Shown here: piece after piece, positions 35,753 through 45,993 of the stretch
How the letters are laid out: each line of letters starts with the position of its first letter
Numbering within the stretch: position 1 is the stretch's first letter
DNA from: Crossaster papposus
Taxonomy: Eukaryota > Echinodermata > Asteroidea > Velatida > Solasteridae
DNA: 64,000 nucleotides
Direction of reading: 5' to 3'
Assembly: GCA_037893245.1 (NCBI GenBank)
Contig: JBAIAA010000008.1
Coordinates: forward strand, 3,125,001-3,189,000
Made by a program: the position numbers and the translations under genes
The notes under the pieces: generated by a model
What the model saw: only the letters and a program-made list of their open reading frames with translations
Database searches by the model: none
What the model was told of the DNA's origin: nothing

Positions 35753-36869
35753 TAGAACTTACGCATTGACAGGTCCGGCAAAAAATGGCCTCACCCATTC
35801 CTTCCCCTCGGAGAAGCTTTTTATGAAATCCCAGGTAGCTTCTTTGAGGGCGTCTTTCCTGACGCTATAGACGCTTCTGAGTGACCCTGATACTTTCATC
35901 GCCTGAAGACAGGTATAGCCAAAGATAGCCGCAAAAATATGATTCCGGACCTGTCGCTCCCCTCTCACCTGAAAACGCTCGATGTTGCAGAGTTGCTTTA
36001 ATGCCCGGTGATACTCTTCGATCGCCCAATGATGTTGGTGCAGCTGATCAAAATCAGATCGTGGAGATAGATCTGCTCCGACATGAGGAGTGTAAACAAC
36101 GTAATGGCGCAGCTCGTTTTTGAGTCGCGTCCGGTAGAGTCGTACATGACCAAAGTTACGTAGCCATACAGTTTTTCCTTCTTCGGGAATCTCCAGGCTC
36201 TGCACCTGTTGGTAGTTACCCTTTTGCACAGAGACAGTACGGTTGCTTTTAACAGCGAACATAAAACCCAAACCATTGTTTTTCACAGCTTTGAGGTTTC
36301 CAATACTGCTATACCAAGAGTCACCGGTAACACATGCAGGTTCGAGTCCCCATGCCAGTACTTCTTTCAGCATATCGACAAAGTAGTCATTTTTAGTTTT
36401 GCCATCGGCTGGATTGTAAATACGGAAATTAACGGGCAAGTTGTAGCCTTTGATGTCCGTGTAATAAAGCGTGATGAGATTAATACCCTTGACGGTTTTG
36501 TGGTGCTTTCCTGAGTAGTAATGACCGACTAAAGCCGTGTAATGGGTATAAGGTTTATCCAGCACCGTATCATCAACCGATAGCGTCCCACCTTCAAGAA
36601 TAAGCCTTGCTGACGCTTCTAGAAAAAGATCTTCAGGAGCAAAGTTTTCACGTTGGAGAAAGCGGTTAACACTGTCATGCGATATATCACTCAATTCGCT
36701 AAGACGGGTACAGGTGGCTGATTTGGGTTCACAGAGTAGAAACCCCGTATACTTCGGGAGGTCGCACTTGGCTGTTGTTGGTTTTGTTATTTTTCTACGC
36801 ACGACGGCATCCACTGTTTTTTTGCTGATCTAGCAATTTTTTTGGATGTCTGTCAATGCGTAAGTTCTA
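35753..36869 (-). mobile_element. IS701/IS4-like element, complete (1117 bp)
   Basis: TAGAACTTACGC ... GCGTAAGTTCTA with perfect ATATG duplications at 35748-35752 and 36870-36874. This copy and the one at 44784-45900 define the 1117-bp unit. Confidence 0.93.
35759..36814 (-). CDS. IS701/IS4-like transposase
   Basis: 351 aa, complete, GTG or ATG-like start region giving MDAVVRRKITKPTTAKCDLP. DDE residues sit in SVDDTVLDK (near 89), VTGDSWYSS (near 164) and HWAIEEYHRALKQ (near 268). The GKHHKTVKGINLITLYYTD segment is typical of transposases annotated as IS701 family in cyanobacteria. The family label is from memory and is less sure than the fact that it is a DDE transposase. Differs from the 44839 copy at a handful of residues. 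Confidence 0.85.
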   Translation of the reverse strand: MDAVVRRKITKPTTAKCDLPKYTGFLLCEPKSATCTRLSELSDISHDSVNRFLQRENFAPEDLFLEASARLILEGGTLSVDDTVLDKPYTHYTALVGHYYSGKHHKTVKGINLITLYYTDIKGYNLPVNFRIYNPADGKTKNDYFVDMLKEVLAWGLEPACVTGDSWYSSIGNLKAVKNNGLGFMFAVKSNRTVSVQKGNYQQVQSLEIPEEGKTVWLRNFGHVRLYRTRLKNELRHYVVYTPHVGADLSPRSDFDQLHQHHWAIEEYHRALKQLCNIERFQVRGERQVRNHIFAAIFGYTCLQAMKVSGSLRSVYSVRKDALKEATWDFIKSFSEGKEWVRPFFAGPVNA

Positions 36870-37272
36870 ATATGGTATATTCATGGGGATTAACTTGAAA
36901 AAGTGTTTCTATCCCGTCCTGAAACTGCTGTATAACCCAATCACTACTGTCAAGGCACCCTGTCGCCCCAACAATAAACACCGTCCCTGGGTTTTGACTT
37001 AGCCACTCCTGAATTATCGGCGAAAAAGTATGAGTTATACCTGATGCGTCACCACCGATATGAATAGCTAAATAATTTCGCTCAGATAGGGCTATCATTT
37101 CCCCACAACTTGACATCCCTGTAATCGCTATAACCTTGTCGTAAGGTGCAGAAAATTTACCACTAGTATACACCCCCATTCCTGCTTCTGTATTTGTATA
37201 ATTCTTTCGAATTTCAAGCGGTATCATTGCATGGAAGTTTGATGATACGTTACGGTATAAGCCACTTGGTGT

Positions 37273-38374
37273 GGCGTTGTTGAATAAATAAAGCTCAGCC
37301 TGATCGAGCCTGTATCCAGGCCTTTTTCAGCTAGCTTTCACTGATATCGGCATCCCTAAACCGGTCATCCTGTTCAACACGCGAACGGAAACCTCTGCCT
37401 CCGTTTTTTGCTGAGGTAGTTCACGTGCTTTCATCTTTGAGCCGATAATGGTTTTATAGCGAAGCATAGCCAATTCAACCAAGGCTCTCAGGCCGTATCC
37501 GGTTAGCCCTTGCCACGCCATGCGACCTCGCTCTTTTATGAGGGCTACTGCCTCGTTTCGTGTATTGTGCTGACTACTGTCAGGCACAGCATTTTTAGGT
37601 GGTGGAATCACGATTTTAGCAGCAGCTTGCTTCTGTTTAATTTGCTGATAAACCTTGTCGCTATCATAGGCTCCATCGGCCATGAAAACCTCAAATCCAT
37701 CAACTTGATCCAGCAGATTAGGCAAAACTGAAGTATCACCTATCTCTTTTCCGGTAAGGTCACTTGCAACGACATGATGATTTTCATCGATGGCTAAATG
37801 CAGTTTTCGCCAAGTACGTTTAGGCTTCGTACCGTGTTTTTCCTGATTCCATTCATCCTTGCCATAAACCTTCAATCCTGTGCTATCTACCAGAAAGTGA
37901 GAACCAGGCTCACAGGTAGCGATGAGCTTTTGCAATGATAAATTGATGCTTCGCTTACTGAGAGTGCTGTAATCAGGGACTTTAAGCTGTAACCCCATGA
38001 GCTTCACCAGAGATCTAGCAAAACCTTCAGTCTGCCTTAGCGGTAAGCTAAAAACCTGCCTGAGCATAAGGCAGGTCTCAATCGCCAGATCCGAGTATTG
38101 TGTCGGCGCACCTCGTTTTTGGATGGGCGCTGGCGTCCAGATAGTGATAGCTGCATCCGTAAACCAGACGGTAATATCACCTCTTTTTCGCAGTGCGTTA
38201 TTATAATCAGACCAATTCGTCACTTTATAAGTCGATTTTTTGATCTTATGGCGACGAGCTTCGTTGTGTTTGTAAGGCATAGCGAGATGATGTCTGCAAA
38301 AAAAGGACATTAGGATACGAACCTTCGCCACTTATCGTCAATCAGGGCTATCCGGTGATTTATTCAACAACGCC
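37273..38374 (-). mobile_element. IS5/IS903-group element, complete (1102 bp); left recombination site of the inversion
   Basis: GGCGTTGTTGAATAAAT at both ends. Left flank ...ACTTGGTGT. Right flank AGCGCAACG (38375-38383) is the complement of the sequence flanking the IS5 at 45994-47095, and the two IS5 copies are inverted relative to each other. Confidence 0.92.
37327..38331 (-). CDS. IS5 family transposase
   Basis: 334 aa, complete. IS5/IS903-type DDE core: FLVDSTGLKVYG, VFMADGAYDSDK and the late ALVELAMLRYKTIIG. N-terminal part has GDITVWFTDAAITIWTP and RQTEGFARSLVKLMGL, which are classic for the group. One change from the other copies is Ala for Asp in LIATCEPG (near residue 138), close to the first catalytic Asp but not that residue. 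Confidence 0.92.
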   Translation of the reverse strand: MAKVRILMSFFCRHHLAMPYKHNEARRHKIKKSTYKVTNWSDYNNALRKRGDITVWFTDAAITIWTPAPIQKRGAPTQYSDLAIETCLMLRQVFSLPLRQTEGFARSLVKLMGLQLKVPDYSTLSKRSINLSLQKLIATCEPGSHFLVDSTGLKVYGKDEWNQEKHGTKPKRTWRKLHLAIDENHHVVASDLTGKEIGDTSVLPNLLDQVDGFEVFMADGAYDSDKVYQQIKQKQAAAKIVIPPPKNAVPDSSQHNTRNEAVALIKERGRMAWQGLTGYGLRALVELAMLRYKTIIGSKMKARELPQQKTEAEVSVRVLNRMTGLGMPISVKAS

Positions 38375-38892
38375 AGCGCAACGCCTGTTTCCAAACCCTG
38401 CCCCTCATTGCGTGGACAGCGGTTTCCAGTTCAACGACGCTGGCAAAACTAAACAGCTTTAAAATGCGTCCAAATTGACTGTCACAAGGGATTCGTTGAA
38501 ATTGGGTACATTCTCGAAGAGTGCTATCCTGCCAGACCGTGCACACTTTCATCAGACTTCTGGCACCTGCCAGAATGCCGGTGGTTACCATCAGAATGAC
38601 ATCTGACAGTTGGAAAGTGGCATTAGAGCCTCGTTGAATATTAATCCGTTTGTTTAGTAAGCCGGACAGCCCCATCCGATTCAGGAAGCGAAACGCAGGG
38701 ATCAGTCCAGCCTGACTGGTGAGCGGCTTTTTAGCTTGGATGAAACGTACCTTCCGCTGTTTCAAACGTGCTTTTGACTTGTTTTTTTTGCTCATGGGAA
38801 AAGTGATGCTTTATTGAAACCAAAGCATCACTTAATCCCTTTATTCATAGGATATTGCAACAGTTATTTCGAGATCCTTTGCAGGATTTAGG
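38375..38892 (-). mobile_element. IS1380-A, 5' part of a split copy
   Basis: Runs from the left end (CCTAAATCCTGCAAAGG on the minus strand, 38892) through codons 1-140 of the transposase and ends at the IS5 target duplication CGTTGCGCT (complement of 38375-38383). The missing 3' part is at 47096-48260. Confidence 0.93.
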
Positions 38893-39451
38893 TAGCAGTA
38901 TTGGAAACCTCAAAGCTGTGAAAAACAATGGTTTGGGTTTTATGTTCGCTGTTAAAAGCAACCGTACTGTCTCTGTGCAAAAGGGTAACTACCAACAGGT
39001 GCAGAGCCTGGAGATTCCCGAAGAAGGAAAAACTGTATGGCTACGTAACTTTGGTCATGTACGACTCTACCGGACGCGACTCAAAAACGAGCTGCGCCAT
39101 TACGTTGTTTACACTTCTCATGTCGGAGCAGATCTATCTCCACGATCTGATTTTGATCAGCTGCACCAACATCATTGGGCGATCGAAGAGTATCACCGGG
39201 CATTAAAGCAACTCTGCAACATCGAGCGTTTTCAGGTGAGAGGGGAGCGACAGATCCGGAATCATATTTTTGCGGCTATCTTTGGCTATACCTGTCTTCA
39301 GGCGATGAAAGTATCAGGGTCACTCAGAAGCGTCTATAGCGTCAGGAAAGACGCCCTCAAAGAAGCTACCTGGGATTTCATAAAAAGCTTCTCCGAGGGA
39401 AAGGAATGGTTGAGGCCATTTTTTGCCGGACCTGTCAATGCGTAAGTTCTA
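38893..39451 (+). mobile_element. IS701-like element, 3' part of a split copy
   Basis: Starts with the IS1380 target duplication TAGCA (38893-38897) and continues the transposase from SSIGNLKAVKNNG to its end at 39445, then GCGTAAGTTCTA. The 5' part lies at 48261-48823. The last TA is shared with the ISAzo13 insertion. Confidence 0.93.
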
Positions 39452-40752
39452 AGGGGAGTGGCATAGAGAAGTTTACCGGAGTATGGTGAGTCTTTCTTCC
39501 CTTTCGCCTTTGCCGCTATGAATACCACAATTGATGTTGCCCCAGAATGTAAGAGTCTTCTTAAGCTCGCCGCAAAGAAACTGAAAGGCCATGATCGCAG
39601 GTTGTTTGTGGCTGAGGTGGCTGAAACACTCTGCTATGGCAGCCCCCGTCTCACTGAAACTGAGTTTGGTTTTGGTCGTCATACCGTAGAACTGGGTATG
39701 CATGAAAAATGCACAGGGATGATCTGTTACGGAAACTATGCTTCATCCGGGCAGCGAAAGAGTGAAGATGTCTCGCCACAATTGGCAGAGGATATTCGCT
39801 GCCTTGTAGAACCGGAAAGTCAGGCAGACCCTCAGCTACGCAATACGTTTGCCTATACACGGGTGACAGCAAAAAGTGTACGGCAGAAACTGATAGAAGA
39901 AAAAAACTGGGATAACGATTCCCTTCCTCAAGTGCGCACTATCAATAATATCTTGAATCGTTTGGGATACAAGCTGCGTAAGGTTGAAAAAACAACGCCT
40001 GAAAAAAAATTCCGGAAACCGATGCCATCTTTGCCAATATCCGCAGAGTCAGGGAAGAGGCCGACCAAAGAAAAAATGTCTTACAACTCAGCATAGACTG
40101 CAAAGCAACGGTCAATCTCGGAGATTTTTCTCGGGGTGGAAAAGATAGAGGTTCCTCAGCCGTCAAGGCGCTGGATCATGATATGGCGAAAAAAGACAAA
40201 ATGATTCCTTTTGGTATTCTGAATCTGGACAATGACCAACTCAGCGTATTTTACGGGGTCTCTTATAAAACCAGTGACTTTATCTGTGATGCTCTGGAGC
40301 AGTGGTGGTCGGGCATTAAAGAAAGCTATCAGCATATAGATGAGCTGGTTATCTAAGCGGACAACGGCCCAGAAAACAACAGCCATAGAACCCAGTTTCT
40401 TTTCAGAATGGTCATGTTTGCTCAGGCAACAGGGTTAAAAATTCACCTTGTTTACTACCCTCCTTATCACAGCAAGTACAATCCCATTGAAAGGTCTTGG
40501 GCATTTTTGGAGGATCACTGGGGTGGAGCTTTATTGAATACAGCAACAGCGGTTATTGAGTGGACAAAAAGCATGACGTGGAGATGCATCAGTCCTATTG
40601 TTGCACTATTGGATAGAACCTATGAAAAGGGTGTAAAGCTCTGTAAATCTGGGTTAGCAAAAATTAATCCTTATATTCTGCGTAACCCAGAGCTGAAAAA
40701 ATGGAACGTTATGATCGTTCCAAAACTGGTAACTTCTTAATTGCTGCTTCCC
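39452..40752 (+). mobile_element. ISAzo13-like element, copy 3 (1301 bp) with a nonsense mutation
   Basis: Inserted at the terminal TA of the split IS701-like element (TA 39450-39451 and 40753-40754). The transposase starts at 39518. The A8 run is at 40002-40009 and the -1 frame continues, but TAC has become TAA at 40354-40356, just before the second catalytic Asp (VI-stop-ADNGPENN). The copy cannot make full-length transposase. Confidence 0.9.
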
Positions 40753-40754
40753 TA

Positions 40755-41647
40755 AGATAGTACAGAGACCAACGATCATCGCGAAACAGATGAAGCCACC
40801 ACAGTGTACCATCAACCCGCATTCCTGTTTCATCAGCCCCTGCCACTTCTGACCCCAGTAGCGCGGCTTTACTGCCTTCTTCGGTAGACTCCAGTTGTTT
40901 CCAAGCTATTTTTTGGAAGCTGCAGATCGTCCCTGTGCTGATTGGCAAAGAAAACATATCAGCAAAAAGCTCAGCGGCTCTACCGTAGGGGATCATTTGG
41001 TACTGACAGAAATAGACAGACATTGCTCGCGTTACAGGACCATACTGTACGTAACTGTTAACGCCTTCAGGGAAGGTGGCTTGATTGCGATGGCCGCAAG
41101 GGCACACCTTCTCTTCAGCAAGGTGCGCCGCCACAGTAAAGCTACCGGGGTTACCAGTCTCAAAGACTTGCCTCTCTCTATATTTGATGACTTTCTCATC
41201 ATTCAATGCAATACCGCACAATTTACAGTCATTGATCTTGTGGTACTGCGTGTGATCAGGCTCCTCAGTAGCACGTAGGCAATGGCCTTTGTGTTTTTTC
41301 TGACCTCCAGCCTTTAGGCCAGAAGACTGCCTTAAGCTTTGAGGGTTAGGGGAGTCAGATTCATCGTTATCATTGGCATTCGGTTTTTGGTAGCCATCTG
41401 ATGAGGGAGGCTGGCTACTGTTGCTACTGTTCTTTGAAACCTTTTCTTCCAGATCACGACAGCGCTCTTCTAATACCACAAGCTGAGATTGGAGGTGATT
41501 GATAGCCCCCAATAGCAAAGCGATGGTCTGAGTGTCTGGAGATGGCATAGTCACTAAAATACAGGCCGCTCAATCTATCTGAATACTCAAAGCATTGATT
41601 AAAATCGGGAAAAATCAAGTCTCAGTTGAGAGGGGCTGAACAGTTAC
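40755..41647 (-). mobile_element. IS66-type element with tnpC, 5' part of a split copy
   Basis: Left end GTAACTGTTCAG at 41647. tnpC starts at ATG 41548 and reads leftwards: coiled-coil leader (LQSQLVVLEERCRDLEEKVS), a Ser-rich SSNSSQPPSSDG segment, Cys pairs CKLCG and CPCGH, and the first catalytic Asp in GADETGMRVDG. It ends at WSLYYL, where the IS701-like element inserted (TATCT, complement of 40755-40759). No tnpA or tnpB fits in the 99 bp before tnpC. The remainder is at 48824-49502. Confidence 0.92.
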
Positions 41648-41844
41648 GATGGATCAACAGGAGGCCTACCCTGCCAAATCACGCAAGTGTTACACAAGGA
41701 GCATCACTACTTTCTGGTTCTTCTTTTTGAGTCCTGTTATTTATTGCCATTCTGATGGGGAATAAAAGCATTTATCCACGGGTTCTGAGTACCTATAATG
41801 ACGCTTTGGCTTCACGCTACCTTGTTCTGTAACGGTTTTTCTCA
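41648..41844. promoter_or_regulatory. gpmI upstream region
   Basis: Begins with the IS66 duplication GATGGATC (41648-41655) and ends at the gpmI start. No terminator or small gene is visible. Any gpmI promoter must lie here, and after the inversion it faces IS sequence instead of its earlier neighbour ctpA. Confidence 0.4.
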
Positions 41845-43386
41845 ATGACTCAGCAACGTAAAACGACAGCATTGATCATTCTTGATGGTTATGGTCATCG
41901 TCAGGAAACGGATTCTAATGCTATTTATGCCGCTCATACGCCGGTGATGGATGGGTTGTTGCAGAATAACCCCAATAGTTTGATTTCAGGATCAGGCAGG
42001 GATGTAGGCTTACCTGATGGCCAAATGGGCAACAGTGAAGTCGGCCATATGAATCTGGGGGCAGGGCGCGTTGTTTATCAGGATTTTACGCGTATCACCA
42101 AATCTATTAAGGACGGCGATTTTTTTGAAAATTCCACCCTGACTCAGGCGGTGGATAAAGCCGTAAAGGCAGGGAAAGCGGTACATATAATGGGACTTTT
42201 GTCTCCTGGTGGTGTGCACAGTCATGAGAACCATCTCCATGCCATGGTCGATATGGCGCAGCGGCGAGGTGCAAAGGCTATTTATGTCCATGCCTTTCTT
42301 GATGGGCGTGATACACCTCCCCGAAGTGCCGAAGCATCGCTGAATGCGTTGGATACCAAACTTAAAACGCAGGCTGTAGGACGTATCGCTTCTTTGGTAG
42401 GGCGTTATTATGCGATGGATCGTGATAACCGCTGGGATCGCGTACAGGCGGCTTATGAGTTAATTACTGAAGGTAAGTCTGGCTATACAGCAAAAACGGC
42501 TGTTGAAGGCTTACAGGCCGCGTATCAACGGGATGAAAATGACGAGTTTGTTCAAGCAACCGTGATTGCTGGAAATGGAGAAACCCCAGCCACAGTCGAT
42601 GATGGCGATGCGCTAATTTTTATGAACTTCCGTGCTGATCGTGCGCGGGAAATCACACGCAGCTTTGTTCAGGCGGATTTTGACGGGTTTCGCCGCCGAA
42701 CAGTGCCTACACTGTCTGGCTTTGTCATGCTCACCCAGTATGCGGCGGATATTGATACTATTTGTGCATTTCCTCCCTCCGCACTCCCTAACACGATGGG
42801 AGAATATATGGAAAAACTAGGTAAAACCCAGCTGCGCATTGCGGAAACTGAAAAATATGCCCATGTCACTTTTTTCTTCAGTGGTGGCCGGGAAGCGCTA
42901 TACCAGGGAGAGCGTCGTATTCTGGTGGATTCACCCAAAGTAGCTACCTATGACCTGAAGCCGGAAATGAGTGCCTTTGAGCTGACCGATAAGCTGGTCG
43001 AGGCGATCAACAGTGGCGAGCATGACTTGATTGTCTGCAACTATGCAAATTGCGATATGGTAGGGCATACGGGTGTCTTTGATGCCGCCGTGAAAGCTGT
43101 TGAAGCTGTCGATAAATGTGTGGGCCGGGTTGTTGAAGCGTTGGAAAAAAAGGGGGGGCAGTGCTTGATTACTGCTGATCATGGTAACGCCGAGCAGATG
43201 GTCAATCCGGCATCCGGTCAGGCTCATACCGCGCACACCTGTGAATTAGTGCCTCTGGTCTATGCTGGCCCTCAGAACATCACGTTAAAGAATGGTGTAT
43301 TATCGGATATTTCACCCACACTGTTGGGACTAATGGGACTTGAGCAGCCGCAAGAGATGACAGGGAAAATATTGTTTAGCGAGTAG
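41845..43386 (+). CDS. gpmI: 2,3-bisphosphoglycerate-independent phosphoglycerate mutase
   Basis: Interconverts 3- and 2-phosphoglycerate in glycolysis, with two Mn ions and a phosphoserine intermediate. 513 aa, usual length. N-terminal ALIILDGYG binds metal. [20 protein letters not shown] carries the catalytic Ser near residue 64. [40 protein letters not shown] and the C-terminal [13 protein letters not shown] and [11 protein letters not shown] metal sites are intact. ATG at 41845. In many relatives gpmI heads a gpmI-envC-ctpA group. Here those genes are about 6 kb away and in the opposite direction, and an IS-mediated inversion explains part of this. Confidence 0.97.
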   Translation: MTQQRKTTALIILDGYGHRQETDSNAIYAAHTPVMDGLLQNNPNSLISGSGRDVGLPDGQMGNSEVGHMNLGAGRVVYQDFTRITKSIKDGDFFENSTLTQAVDKAVKAGKAVHIMGLLSPGGVHSHENHLHAMVDMAQRRGAKAIYVHAFLDGRDTPPRSAEASLNALDTKLKTQAVGRIASLVGRYYAMDRDNRWDRVQAAYELITEGKSGYTAKTAVEGLQAAYQRDENDEFVQATVIAGNGETPATVDDGDALIFMNFRADRAREITRSFVQADFDGFRRRTVPTLSGFVMLTQYAADIDTICAFPPSALPNTMGEYMEKLGKTQLRIAETEKYAHVTFFFSGGREALYQGERRILVDSPKVATYDLKPEMSAFELTDKLVEAINSGEHDLIVCNYANCDMVGHTGVFDAAVKAVEAVDKCVGRVVEALEKKGGQCLITADHGNAEQMVNPASGQAHTAHTCELVPLVYAGPQNITLKNGVLSDISPTLLGLMGLEQPQEMTGKILFSE

Positions 43387-43494
43387 TATGTCATGGAGGA
43401 GGGCATTTAAAAATTGATCTGGCAGTACGGGGTTACTGTACCGCGGACTGCCTAGTTAAACCTAAACTATGACAGGTCAGATTGCAGCTGCTTG

Positions 43495-43672
43495 TTAAGC
43501 ACTGATGGTAAATAGTGATTCACTCTTGGGCCACTCTCCTTCATATGTATAACATTCAAGCATTGAAACTTTACCCTCTTTAAACCAGAGCAATACACCA
43601 GCGCCAGCCTCTAATTCAGGGTGCTCTAAATGTGTTTTAGGAGTCTCCTCAATTAGTCTATTAGTTTTGCTT
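43495..43672 (-). pseudogene. 3' fragment of an unknown gene cut by ISAzo13
   Basis: On the minus strand the frame reads from the IS border through SKTNRLIEETPKTHLEHPEL, then EAGAGVLLWFKEGKVSMLEC and YTYEGEWPKSESLFTISA, ending with TAA at 43495. The pattern of a short amphipathic strand, G-V-L-L-W-F-K-x-G, then L-E-x-Y-x-Y-x-x-x-W-P, recalls small bacterial proteins of the immunity-protein kind, but this is a resemblance only. The start and most of the gene are missing. It is not found elsewhere in the window. Confidence 0.5.
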
Positions 43673-44783
43673 AGGAGAGTGGCATAGAAAAGTTTACCGG
43701 AGTATGGTGAGTCTTTCTTCCCTTTCGCCTTTGCCGCTATGAATACCACAATTGATGTTGCCCCAGAATGTAAGAGTCTTCTTAAGCTCGCCGCAAAGAA
43801 ACTGAAAGGCTATGATCGCAGGTTGTTTGTGGCTGAGGTGGCTGAAACACTCTGCTATGGCAGCCCCCGTCTCACTGAAACTGAGTTTGGTTTTGGTCGT
43901 CATACCGTAGAACTGGGTATGCATGAAAAATGCACAGGGATGATCTGTTACGGAAACTATGCTTCATCCGGGAAGCGAAAGAGTGAAGATGTCTCGCCAC
44001 AATTGGCAGAGAATATTCGCTGCCTTGTAGAACCGGAAAGTCAGGCAGACCCTCAGCTACGCAATACGTTTGCCTATACACGGGTGACCGCAAACAGTGT
44101 ACGGCAGAAACTGATAGAAGAAAAAGACTGGGATAACGATTCCCTTCCTCAAGTGCGCACTATCAATCATATCTTGAATCGTTTGGGATACAAGCTGCGT
44201 AAGGTTGAAAAAACAAAGCCTGAAAAAAAATTCCGGAAACCGATGCCATCTTTGCCAATATCCGCAGAGTCAGGGAAGAGGCCGACCAAAGAAAAAATGT
44301 CTTACAACTCAGCATCGACTGCAAAGCAACGGTCAATCTCGGAGATTTTTCTCGGGGTGGAAAAGATAGAGGTTCCTCAGCCGTCAAGGCGCTGGATCAT
44401 GATATGGCGAAAAAAGACAAAATGATTCCTTTTGGTATTCTGAATCTGGACAATGACCAACTCAGCGTATTTTACGGGGTCTCTTATAAAACCAGTGACT
44501 TTATCTGTGATGCTCTGGAGCAGTGGTGGTCGGACATTAAAGAAAGCTATCAGCATATAGATGAGCTGGTTATCTACGCGGACAACGGCCCAGAAAACAA
44601 CAGCCATAGAACCCAGTTTCTTTTCAGAATGGTCATGTTTGCTCAGGCAACAGGGTTAAACATTCACCTTGTTTACTACCCTCCTTATCACAGCAAGTAC
44701 AATCCCATTGAAAGGTCTTGGGCATTTCTGGAGGATCACTGGGGTGGATCTTTATTGAATACAGCAACAGCGGTTATTGAGTG

Positions 44784-45900
44784 TAGAACTTACGCATTGA
44801 CAGACATGCAAAAAAATTGCTAGATCAGCAAAAAAACAGTGGATGTCGTCGTGCGTAGAAAAATAACAAAACCAACAACAGCCAAGTGCGACCTCCCGAA
44901 GTATACGGGGTTTCTACTCTGTGAACCCAAATCAGCCACCTGTACCCGTCTTAGCGAATTGAGTGATATATCGCATGACAGTGTTAACCGCTTTCTCCAA
45001 CGTGAAAACTTTGCTCCTGAAGATCTTTTTCTAGAAGCGTCAGCAAGGCTTATTCTTGAAGGTGGGACGCTATCGGTTGATGATACGGTGTTGGATAAAC
45101 CTTATACCCATTACACGGCTTTAGTCGGTCATTACTACTCAGGAAAGCACCACAAAACCGTCAAGGGTATTAATCTCATCACGCTTTATTACACGGACAT
45201 CAAAGGCTACAACTTGCCCGTTAATTTCCGTATTTACAATCCAGCCGATGGCAAAACTAAAAATGACTACTTTGTCGATATGCTGAAAGAAGTACTGGCA
45301 TGGGGACTCGAACCTGCATGTGTTACCGGTGACTCTTGGTATAGCAGTATTGGAAACCTCAAAGCTGTGAAAAACAATGGTTTGGGTTTTATGTTCGCTG
45401 TTAAAAGCAACCGTACTGTCTCTGTGCAAAAGGGTAACTACCAACAGGTGCAGAGCCTGGAGATTCCCGAAGAAGGAAAAACTGTATGGCTACGTAACTT
45501 TGGTCATGTACGACTCTACCGGACGCGACTCAAAAACGAGCTGCGCCATTACGTTGTTTACACTCCTCATGTCGGAGCAGATCTATCTCCACGATCTGAT
45601 TTTGATCAGCTGCACCAACATCATTGGGCGATCGAAGAGTATCACCGGGCATTAAAGCAACTCTGCAACATCGAGCGTTTTCAGGTGAGAGGGGAGCGAC
45701 AGGGCCGGAATCATATTTTTGCGGCTATCTTTGGCTATACCTGTCTTCAGGCGATGAAAGTATCAGGGTCACTCAGAAGCGTCTATAGCATCAGGAAAGA
45801 CGCCCTCAAAGAAGCTACCTGGGATTTCATAACAAGCTTCTCCGAGGGGAAGGAATGGTTGAGGCCATTTTTTGCCGGACCTGTCAATGCGTAAGTTCTA
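44784..45900 (+). mobile_element. IS701/IS4-like element, complete (1117 bp) inside ISAzo13
   Basis: Perfect GAGTG duplications at 44779-44783 and 45901-45905. Removal restores the ISAzo13 codons for VIEWTKSMTW. Confidence 0.95.
44839..45894 (+). CDS. IS701/IS4-like transposase
   Basis: 351 aa from GTG 44839, complete. Differs from the 35759 copy at single positions (for example RQGRNHIF for RQVRNHIF, VYSIRK for VYSVRK, and FITSFSEG for FIKSFSEG). DDE segments are unchanged. GTG is used because the codon is kept as the frame start in all copies and no ATG lies in the preceding 55 bp of the element. Confidence 0.87.
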   Translation: MDVVVRRKITKPTTAKCDLPKYTGFLLCEPKSATCTRLSELSDISHDSVNRFLQRENFAPEDLFLEASARLILEGGTLSVDDTVLDKPYTHYTALVGHYYSGKHHKTVKGINLITLYYTDIKGYNLPVNFRIYNPADGKTKNDYFVDMLKEVLAWGLEPACVTGDSWYSSIGNLKAVKNNGLGFMFAVKSNRTVSVQKGNYQQVQSLEIPEEGKTVWLRNFGHVRLYRTRLKNELRHYVVYTPHVGADLSPRSDFDQLHQHHWAIEEYHRALKQLCNIERFQVRGERQGRNHIFAAIFGYTCLQAMKVSGSLRSVYSIRKDALKEATWDFITSFSEGKEWLRPFFAGPVNA

Positions 45901-45993
45901 GAGTGGACAAAAAGCATGACGTGGAGATGCATCAGTCCTATTGTTGCACTATTGGATAGAACCTATGAAAAGGGTGTAAAGCTCTGTAAATCT

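Larger units (their letters stand above)
35644..37227 (-). pseudogene. unknown gene interrupted by an IS701-like element
   Basis: Frame opens with ATG at 37227, runs to the ATATG duplication, and resumes at 35747 beyond the IS. It ends with TAA at 35644-35646, about 154 codons in total. Removing the IS with one 5-bp duplication keeps the frame. Visible segments include YDKVIAITGMSSCGEMIALSER, NYLAIHIGGDASGITHTFSP and a Trp-rich end (PPAKWWQIWKR). The alternating strands and small-residue turns suggest an alpha/beta fold, but I recognise no family. It lies just upstream of the nuclease remnant on the same strand. The DNA left of its start is cut by IS5. Confidence 0.65.
43673..45993 (+). mobile_element. 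ISAzo13-like element, copy 4, 3'-truncated and carrying an IS701-like element
   Basis: The start has two changes in the terminal sequence (TTAGGAGAGTGG instead of TAAGGGGAGTGG). Transposase starts at 43739 and the A8 run lies at 44223-44230. The shifted frame reaches VIEW, where the IS701-like element sits, then resumes at 45906 as WTKSMTWRCI... The last about 120 bp are missing because the IS5 border cuts after CTGTAAATCT at 45993. Confidence 0.9.

Noticed and set aside
38855-39445. Frame beginning MQQLFRDPLQDLG joined to transposase sequence
   Set aside because: The start lies in the IS1380 end; the rest is the 3' half of the split IS701-like gene.
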